Below are positions 57,619 to 64,000 of a stretch of DNA of 64,000 nt, piece after piece (within the stretch, counting starts at the first letter, position 1; the number at the start of each line of letters is the position of its first letter). A model generated the notes under the pieces. It was not told where the DNA came from and did no database searches. It worked only from the letters and a program-made list of their open reading frames with translations. The DNA comes from Deinococcus piscis (GTDB lineage: Bacteria; Deinococcota; Deinococci; Deinococcales; Deinococcaceae). Location: positions 1 to 64,000 of the forward strand of contig NZ_BNAL01000007.1 of assembly GCF_014653275.1 (NCBI RefSeq), in the 5' to 3' direction. A program made the position numbers and the translations under genes.

Positions 57619-58074
57619 TTAGGCCAGCTCCACAGCAGTCACGCTGAGGCTGGGCAGGTCCAGCCAGGCACAGGCCACCGGCAGGCTGAAGCGCCGTGGT
57701 CCCACGGAGCCAGGATTCAAATACAGCACCCCGCTGTCATGGCGCTGCTCAGGCCGGTGGGTATGACCGAAGATCACGGCGTCGATGCCCGCCGCCTGCG
57801 GTGAAAGGTCCAGGTCGTCCAGGCGGTGCAGCATATAAAGGAAGCGCCCGCCCACTTCAACCAGTTCGGTCGCGGGGAGCTGGCTGAGTGGAGGAGCTGT
57901 ATCCACGTTGCCGCGCACAGCATGGACGGGGCAGTTCGCCGCTTCTCTGAGCGCCGAGAGCACTTCGGGCTTCCCCACATCGCCTGCATGCAGGACCAGC
58001 TCGGCTTGTGGCAGCAGCGCCAGCACTTCGGGGCGCAGCAGGCCGTGCGTATCGGACAGGACAAGGACTCGCAT
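57619..58074 (-). CDS. metallophosphoesterase, YfcE family
   Basis: A 151-residue calcineurin-like phosphodiesterase. Metal ligands appear in order: LVLSDTHG (5-12), LVLHAGDVG (27-35), RGNVD (near 59), MLHRLDD in place of the usual xHGH, and FGHTHRP near residue 101, then LNPGSVGPRR. The replacement of GH in the third motif is noteworthy but the family tolerates it. The ATG at 58074 lies 7 nt after TACACT. Substrate unknown; relatives act on small phosphodiesters. Confidence 0.9.
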   Translation of the reverse strand: MRVLVLSDTHGLLRPEVLALLPQAELVLHAGDVGKPEVLSALREAANCPVHAVRGNVDTAPPLSQLPATELVEVGGRFLYMLHRLDDLDLSPQAAGIDAVIFGHTHRPEQRHDSGVLYLNPGSVGPRRFSLPVACAWLDLPSLSVTAVELA

Positions 58075-58137
58075 GTTCCGCAGTGTAGAGGGTGTCATAC
58101 ATCCTCGCTTGCTGACCTCTCGCGCCCTCCCAGCGGA

Positions 58138-58167
58138 CCAAAAAAAGCCCCCCGGGGCTGGGGGGCA
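58138..58167 (-). terminator. terminator after the exported TPR-like gene
   Basis: On the minus strand GCCCCCC, loop, GGGGGGC followed by seven T. Confidence 0.85.
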
Positions 58168-58183
58168 GTGGAGAGCAGGAAGT

Positions 58184-58645
<462 letters not shown>

Positions 58646-58753
58646 AACTGACCTCATCTTAGACCAGCTAGGCTAAAAAGCGTTCATCTGCTCCGCCACC
58701 GCTTCAGGGTCTGTCCATGTGACGTGAAGACTCGCTTAAGGAATACCGAAAAT

Positions 58754-60355
58754 ATGAGACATCTACGAGAAAATGTAATGAGGATTGCAATAGCTTTGCT
58801 GTCTGGACTGTGGTCTGTGGCCAGCGCTCAGTCGGCGCTGAGCCAGCAGGAGCCTAGTTGGGCGGCGAGCATTGGTGCGCTGTCTGGGGCGGCCAGTGTG
58901 GAAGGCGGCGCAGTCGTGCTTGGGGCTGAGCGGCAGGTCTACCGTATCGGTGCAGCGGGGCAAGTGCAGTGGCAAGCGCCGCTGGGTGATATTGGCCGGG
59001 CTTTTCCGCTGGTGCGCCCAGACGGTTCGCTGCTGGTGGCCGCTTATGATGACCGGCTGTATGCCCTCAGTGCTGCTGGGCAGCCCCTGTGGAATACGCG
59101 GCTGGACGGCGACATTTTTGCCAGTCCGGCGCTGCTGCCAGACGGCTCAGCGGTGGTGGCGACGGCTGGCGGCAGCCTTTACCGAATCGGGGCCAGCGGT
59201 GAGGTGCTGTGGCGTCAGCCGCTGGGCGCGCCAAGCTATTCCAGTCCCGCTGTAGGCCAGGGTGGGCAGATCTACCTGGGCTCACAGACGGGCAAGGTGT
59301 TTGCTTTTGACCAGGCGGGGAATGCGCTGTGGACCTTTCAGGCGGGGCGCTCGGTGTTCAGCTCTCCGGCCCTGGACGCGGCTGGCAACCTGTACTTTGG
59401 CTCGGCAGACCGTCACCTCTACTCGCTTACACCCCAGGGCCAACTGCGCTGGAAGCAAGCCCTGACTGGTTTTGTGAATGCCAGTCCTATCGTTACGGCG
59501 CGGGAGCAGGTGGTGGTCGGCAGCTTCGGCGGCGAGCTGAATGCGTACCGTCTGGACGGCACTCCGGCCTGGAGCTACCCGGCGGGTGCGGCGATTACGG
59601 TGGCGGCCACCGAGCTGTGGAACGGCGATCTGCTGGTGGGTGACCTGAGCGGAGTGCTGCACCGGGTGTCCGCTGCCGGACAGGCCGTGAGCCGTCAGGA
59701 CTTGGGCGAGCGTATGGACACCCCAGTGACGGTGGCCGATGATGGCACCTGGCTGCTGGTCGTTGACGGCCAACTGCGTGCTTATGCTGGCGGCTGGCCG
59801 CAGGCGGCGGGGCCGTGGTCGTCTTTTCGCAACACTCCCCAGGGCTGGGGAAGGACCCTGACTGAAACCGAGCAGACGGCGCTGCTCATCCGGCGTCGGC
59901 AGACGGCTGCATCTCTGGAAGCAGTCCAGGCCATGCCGCCTACACCTGCTCCCGCAGACCCTGTGCCTGCTCCGGTGTTGCCAGAGCTTGCCGGACGGCC
60001 TGACCTTCCTGCCCCCTCCGGCACTGGAATCGGTCAGCCACGTCTGATTGGTGGACGGGTGCATTTGCCGCTGCCTGCACTCGCCGCCGCATACGGGTTG
60101 GAGCTGCGTCCTCTGACGGGGCAGCCTGAGCAGCCAGCGCAGGCCGAACTCGTTCAAGGGGAACAGCGCTGGTCCGTGCCCGCCGTGCTGGTAGGTGGTG
60201 TGCCTTACGCCAGCATTGGTGATTTGGGGCGGCAAACTGGGGCGCGGATCATCACTTCCGCCCAGGGCCTGCAAGTGGAGTGGGCAGGGCAGACCCAGTT
60301 TTGGCCGCTGGACTGGGTGGACCTGTACGCCAATCCGCTACCACGTCCCTTTTGA
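58754..60355 (+). CDS. exported PQQ-type beta-propeller protein with copper amine oxidase-like C-terminal domain
   Basis: A 533-residue exported protein. A signal peptide (hydrophobic core IAIALLSGLWSVASA) is followed by a beta-propeller of about seven repeats with the recurring pattern SSPAVGQGGQIYLGSQTGKV / ALWTF, typical of PQQ-like (BamB-type) domains. A Pro/Ala-rich linker follows at about residues 395-430. The last 95 residues (GGRVHLPLPALAAAYGLELR, GVPYASIGDLGRQTGA) look like the copper amine oxidase N-terminal stalk domain. The ATG at 58754 follows AAGGA at a long spacing; the ATG at 58778 is also possible. Probably a surface or periplasmic scaffold. Confidence 0.78.
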   Translation: MRHLRENVMRIAIALLSGLWSVASAQSALSQQEPSWAASIGALSGAASVEGGAVVLGAERQVYRIGAAGQVQWQAPLGDIGRAFPLVRPDGSLLVAAYDDRLYALSAAGQPLWNTRLDGDIFASPALLPDGSAVVATAGGSLYRIGASGEVLWRQPLGAPSYSSPAVGQGGQIYLGSQTGKVFAFDQAGNALWTFQAGRSVFSSPALDAAGNLYFGSADRHLYSLTPQGQLRWKQALTGFVNASPIVTAREQVVVGSFGGELNAYRLDGTPAWSYPAGAAITVAATELWNGDLLVGDLSGVLHRVSAAGQAVSRQDLGERMDTPVTVADDGTWLLVVDGQLRAYAGGWPQAAGPWSSFRNTPQGWGRTLTETEQTALLIRRRQTAASLEAVQAMPPTPAPADPVPAPVLPELAGRPDLPAPSGTGIGQPRLIGGRVHLPLPALAAAYGLELRPLTGQPEQPAQAELVQGEQRWSVPAVLVGGVPYASIGDLGRQTGARIITSAQGLQVEWAGQTQFWPLDWVDLYANPLPRPF

Positions 60356-60366
60356 CAAAGCGGTGC

Positions 60367-60412
60367 GGTCATTTCCGTGAGCGGAGTGAGGGCAATACGC
60401 CCCGTGGGGCGG
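60367..60412. repeat. inverted repeat downstream of the propeller gene
   Basis: GTCATTTCCG and CGGAATGAC flank a G-rich 26-bp centre with GCCCCGTGGGGC-like symmetry. No T run; a repeat or processing site. Confidence 0.35.
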
Positions 60413-60512
60413 AATGACGAAATATGGAGTCCATAGATTGAGGCGCGAGTACCCACCTCACCTCCATCTGAGTCCCGCCCTCCGCCTCAGCGCTGCGGTG
60501 CTGCACTTGCAA

Positions 60513-60547
60513 AAGCACCCGCCTTCACTGGTTGGAGGCGGGTGCTT
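60513..60547 (-). terminator. terminator after tRNA-Ala
   Basis: AAGCACCCGCC with GGCGGGTGCTT around a 13-nt loop; on the minus strand the 3' arm ends GCTTTTGC. Confidence 0.65.
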
Positions 60548-60584
60548 CTGTCGGAGCTGGCCCTGATTTTTGATGGAATCAACT

Positions 60585-60660
<76 letters not shown>

Positions 60661-60933
60661 GGATAATTTCCCACTGCTGCCAAACGGCAAAAAGGGCAAA
60701 AGAAAATCTACCACCTTCCACCGCTGCCAGCAAGTCCTGGCTTCCCTCGGCGGCAGGGATATACTGATCTCCACTTTTTCCTACCGATTTTTCCATGCTG
60801 TCACGGTGTCGCGGCCAGAAATAACACCCTGCTTTTCGGCCAAAGGCAAGAATTGGCCTATATATCCTATTTTCTTCTGCTCGTCTTTCGGCTTTCCCAT
60901 AAAGCCCACTTTGTCTATCCCTGAAGGAGAACC
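60661..60933. other. intergenic region between tRNA-Ala and treB
   Basis: 273 bp without a gene. It must hold the treB promoter; a TATATA-rich patch (about 60858-60872) is the most AT-rich part. No operator with clear symmetry was recognised and no TreR-like gene is adjacent. Confidence 0.4.
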
Positions 60934-62412
60934 ATGACCCAGAATTACGCCCAGGACGCTCAAGCTTTGCTTCAGCTTGTTGGTGGCCAGAGCAACATCA
61001 GTGCCGTCACCCACTGCATGACCCGGATGCGCTTTGTGCTGGTAGACCCGGCCAAAGCTGATGTGGCCGCCATTGAGCGCCTGCCTTCGGTCAAGGGTAC
61101 TTTTACCCAGGCCGGACAGTTTCAGGTGGTGGTCGGCAACGGTGTGTCGGACTTCTATAACGAATTCACGCGTCTGGCTGGCGTGCAGGGTGTGTCGGGC
61201 GAGGCCGCCAAAGAAGCCGCCAAGCAGAACCAGAACCCCTTGCAGCGCGCGATGACCAACATCGCCGAGATTTTTGCGCCGATTATTCCCGCGATTATCG
61301 TGGGCGGTTTGATTCTGGGCTTCCGCAACGTGATTGGGGAAATGCGCGTGTTCGGCAACGGCGAACAGACCCTGACCGAGCTGAGCCAGTTCTGGAGCGG
61401 GCTTAATTCCTTCCTGTGGCTGATTGGCGAGGCCATTTTCCACTTCCTGCCGGTGGGCATCACCTGGTCCATCACCCGCAAGATGGGCACCACCCAGATT
61501 CTGGGCATCGTGCTGGGCTTGACGCTGGTGTCTCCGCAGCTGCTCAACGCCTACTCGGTGCCCACCACGGCCCCCGGTGACGTGCCTTTCTGGGACTTCG
61601 GCTTTGCTCAGCTGCCCATGATCGGCTACCAGGCCCAGGTGATTCCGGCAATTCTGGCGGGCTTTACCCTGGTCTACCTGGAGCGGTTCTTTCGCCGCAT
61701 CACCCCGCAAGTGGTGTCCATGATCGTGGTGCCGTTCTTTGCGCTGCTGCTGTCGGTCATCATCGCGCACGCGGTGCTGGGGCCTATCGGCTGGACCATC
61801 GGCGGCTGGATTTCGGGCATCGTCTCGGCGGGGCTGGCCTCCAGCTTTAATGTGCTGTTTGCGGCCTTGTTCGGCTTCCTGTATGCGCCGCTGGTCATTA
61901 CGGGGCTGCACCACATGACCAACGCCATTGACCTGCAGCTGATTGCCGATACCGGCGGCACCAACCTGTGGCCCATGATTGCGCTGTCCAACATCGCGCA
62001 GGGCTCGGCGGTGCTGGCGATGATCTTCCTGCAAAAGCGCGACACCCAGGCCAAGGAAATCAGTGTGCCCGCAGCGCTTTCGTGCTACCTGGGCGTGACC
62101 GAACCGGCCATGTTCGGGGTGAACCTCAAGTATGTGTTTCCGTTTTTTGCCGCTATGGCAGGCTCGGCCCTGGCTGCGGTGTACTCCATCGCCACTGGCG
62201 TGGTCGCCAACTCTATCGGTGTGGGCGGCCTGCCCGGCATCCTGTCTATCAAGGTGCCGTCCATGCTCAATTTTGCTGTCGCCATGCTGATTGCGGTTGT
62301 GGTGCCGTTCATCATCACCTGGGTGGTGGGCAAGCAGCGCGGCCTGGATAAGATGGGCGCGGTGGATTCGGTGGAGGCAGACACGCTTCAGATGCCCACG
62401 CCGCGCGGCTGA
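60934..62412 (+). CDS. treB: PTS trehalose transporter subunit EIIBC
   Basis: This 492-residue membrane protein imports and phosphorylates a disaccharide, most likely trehalose. The N-terminal EIIB domain has the phosphorylated Cys28 in THCMTRMR; the EIIC domain has about ten membrane segments with the conserved GITWSITRKMGTTQILG and LVITGLHHMTNAIDLQL segments (quoted in part). There is no EIIA domain, so it must borrow one. AAGGAG precedes the ATG. The downstream phosphotrehalase gene, 79 bp away, supports trehalose over sucrose or beta-glucosides. Confidence 0.9.
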   Translation: MTQNYAQDAQALLQLVGGQSNISAVTHCMTRMRFVLVDPAKADVAAIERLPSVKGTFTQAGQFQVVVGNGVSDFYNEFTRLAGVQGVSGEAAKEAAKQNQNPLQRAMTNIAEIFAPIIPAIIVGGLILGFRNVIGEMRVFGNGEQTLTELSQFWSGLNSFLWLIGEAIFHFLPVGITWSITRKMGTTQILGIVLGLTLVSPQLLNAYSVPTTAPGDVPFWDFGFAQLPMIGYQAQVIPAILAGFTLVYLERFFRRITPQVVSMIVVPFFALLLSVIIAHAVLGPIGWTIGGWISGIVSAGLASSFNVLFAALFGFLYAPLVITGLHHMTNAIDLQLIADTGGTNLWPMIALSNIAQGSAVLAMIFLQKRDTQAKEISVPAALSCYLGVTEPAMFGVNLKYVFPFFAAMAGSALAAVYSIATGVVANSIGVGGLPGILSIKVPSMLNFAVAMLIAVVVPFIITWVVGKQRGLDKMGAVDSVEADTLQMPTPRG

Positions 62413-62491
62413 GGCCAGCCGTCAACACCTTTCGTCCCTGTGGGTCGGCCCGGACACTCCGAGTCGGCCCCACGTTTTTAAGGAGATGCCC

Positions 62492-64000
62492 ATGCAACCC
62501 CTACGTGATTTCCGCCAGAGCGTGATCTACCAGATTTACCCCAAGAGCTTTCAGGACTCAGGCGGCGACGGCCTGGGCGACCTGCCCGGCGTGGTGGCCC
62601 GGCTGGATTACCTGGCGGCGCTGGGGGTGGATTACCTGTGGCTTACGCCTTTTTTCGTGTCGCCACAGCGCGACGGCGGCTACGATGTGGCCGACTACCG
62701 GGCAGTAGACCCCCGTTTTGGGACAATGGCCGATGTCGAAGCCCTGATTGCAGGAGCACGCGAGCGCGGCATGGGCGTGATGCTGGATATGGTCTTTAAT
62801 CACACCTCCACCGAGCACGAGTGGTTCAAGCGGGCGCTGGCCGGGGAGCAGGCCTATCAGGACCGCTACATCTTTCGTGCGGGCACGCCAGAGCAGCCGC
62901 CCACCAACTGGCAGAGCAAATTCGGTGGCCCGGCCTGGGCCTGGTCGCCTGAAGTGGGCAAGTGGTATCTGCACCTGTTCGATGTGACGCAGGCTGACCT
63001 GAACTGGGACAACCCTGCTGTGCGCCGCGAGCTACATGACGTGGTGCGCTTCTGGCTGGAGAGGGGCGTGGCCGGATTCCGCTTTGACGTGGTGAACCTG
63101 ATTTCCAAGCCGGAGGTGCTGGAAGACGACCTCCAGGGCGATGGCCGCCGCTTTTATACCGACGGGCCACGGGTGCATGACTACCTCCGCGAGCTGAGCC
63201 GCGAAACCGGGTTGGCGCAGGCCGTCACGGTGGGGGAGATGTCGTCTACCACGGTGGAGCACTGCATCCTCTATACCCAGCCGCAGCGCGGCGAGCTGAA
63301 CATGGTGTTCAACTTTCATCACCTCAAGGTGGACTACGCTGGCGGCGACAAGTGGACGCTAATGCCTCCCGACTTTCTGGAGCTCAAGCGCATCCTGTTC
63401 GGCTGGCAGCAGGCCATGAGCGACGCGGGCGGCTGGATGGCGACCTTTTGGGGCAACCATGATCAGCCCCGGCCCGTTTCGCGCTTCGGGAGCGATGACC
63501 CCCAGCACCGTACTGCCGCCGCCAAAATGCTCGCGACGGCAGGGTTGTTGCTGCGGGGCACGCCGTATATCTTTCAGGGGGAAGAACTGGGGCTGCCCAA
63601 TGCCCGCTTCGGGTCCATCCACGATTACCGCGACGTGGAAAGTCACAATGCCTATACGCTGATGCGGGAGCGCGGGCTGAGTGACGCGCAGGCGCTGGAC
63701 GTGCTGGCGGCGCGGTCCCGAGACCAGGCCCGCACGCCGATGCGCTGGACCCCGGAAGGTGGCTTCAGCACCGCTGAGCCCTGGCTGGCTGACCCGCACG
63801 CGGGGGCCAGCGGCCTGAGCGTACAGGAGCAACTGGCTGACCCGGATTCGGTGCTGCAGCATTACCGTGCCCTGATCGCCCTGCACCACCAGCCGCTGTT
63901 TGCCTACGGGGAGATAGAGCCACTGCTGCTGAATCACCCGCAACTGTTTGCCTACCGCAGACATCTGGAAGGCAAAAGCGCCCTGGTGGTCTGCAACTTT
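62492..64000 (+). CDS. treC: alpha,alpha-phosphotrehalase (GH13), partial at window end
   Basis: TreC hydrolyses trehalose 6-phosphate to glucose and glucose 6-phosphate. The visible 503 codons begin MQPLRDFRQSVIYQIYPKSF behind AAGGAG. The GH13 motifs are in order: DMVFNHTS (near 98), GFRFDVVN with the nucleophile Asp (near 196), VGEMSS with the acid Glu (near 250), and FWGNHDQPR (near 322). The frame runs off the end, missing perhaps 40-50 residues. Its position behind a PTS EIIBC supports phosphotrehalase rather than oligo-1,6-glucosidase; the sequence alone cannot exclude the latter. Confidence 0.88.
   Translation, partial: MQPLRDFRQSVIYQIYPKSFQDSGGDGLGDLPGVVARLDYLAALGVDYLWLTPFFVSPQRDGGYDVADYRAVDPRFGTMADVEALIAGARERGMGVMLDMVFNHTSTEHEWFKRALAGEQAYQDRYIFRAGTPEQPPTNWQSKFGGPAWAWSPEVGKWYLHLFDVTQADLNWDNPAVRRELHDVVRFWLERGVAGFRFDVVNLISKPEVLEDDLQGDGRRFYTDGPRVHDYLRELSRETGLAQAVTVGEMSSTTVEHCILYTQPQRGELNMVFNFHHLKVDYAGGDKWTLMPPDFLELKRILFGWQQAMSDAGGWMATFWGNHDQPRPVSRFGSDDPQHRTAAAKMLATAGLLLRGTPYIFQGEELGLPNARFGSIHDYRDVESHNAYTLMRERGLSDAQALDVLAARSRDQARTPMRWTPEGGFSTAEPWLADPHAGASGLSVQEQLADPDSVLQHYRALIALHHQPLFAYGEIEPLLLNHPQLFAYRRHLEGKSALVVCNF

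Noticed and set aside
60781..62034. 417-codon minus-strand frame over treB
   Set aside because: His/Gln-rich composition is typical of antisense shadows; treB is clearly coding.

Overview
The window is about 64 kb of a GC-rich chromosome from a Deinococcus species (inference). The evidence is a double-OB-fold SSB gene preceded by a textbook radiation/desiccation response motif, many genes whose -10 box lies 6-7 nt before the start codon (leaderless mRNAs, common in Deinococcus), a small hairpin-rich repeat with inverted ends, and overall protein similarity by eye. No database search was possible.

Layout. 1-3365: a hypothetical gene, an ASCH-domain gene, then rseP and dxr on the minus strand. 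3411-5756: a CRISPR array with 39 repeats and 38 spacers in strict 61-bp periods. Its repeat is of the type I-E kind, it is read on the minus strand with the leader on the ilvD side, and no cas gene is in the window. 5846-12965: a branched-chain amino acid block, ilvD (-) diverging from ilvB-ilvN-ilvC and ilvA (+). Between ilvD and ilvB lies a 16-residue leader peptide rich in Leu/Val/Ile with alternative hairpins and a terminator, i.e. a transcription attenuator. 12982-17403 (-): cdsA, frr, pyrH, tsf, rpsB. The usual rpsB-tsf-pyrH-frr-cdsA-dxr-rseP cluster is thus split by the ilv genes and the CRISPR array. 17687-31726: rsmD-coaD, a response regulator, a UbiD-family decarboxylase, rpsF/ssb/rpsR/rplI, a nucleotidyltransferase-like protein, a KtrB/TrkH potassium channel subunit, ppc, a DIP1984-family gene, a candidate structured small RNA and rarA.

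32478-49072: tuf followed by the complete S10, spc and alpha ribosomal protein clusters (rpsJ to rplQ, with secY, adk, infA and rpoA), mostly coupled by 1-14 nt overlaps. map is missing between adk and infA, and fusA/rpsL/rpsG are not next to tuf. 49203-60660: trxA, DUF309, NYN nuclease-like, plsX, ftsH (with an unusual lipobox-like N-terminus and a small repeat element at its promoter), a DUF4384 lipoprotein, a MazG-like pyrophosphohydrolase, tsaB, gltA, a YfcE-type phosphoesterase, two exported proteins and tRNA-Ala(CGC). 60934-64000: a trehalose PTS EIIBC gene and its phosphotrehalase, the latter cut by the window end.

Most notable: the ilv attenuator with its almost leaderless leader peptide; the CRISPR array placed 45 bp upstream of the likely essential dxr, with spacer pairs that overlap each other; the closed-stem candidate small RNA near 30.2-30.4 kb; and the ftsH repeat element whose edge forms the -10 box.
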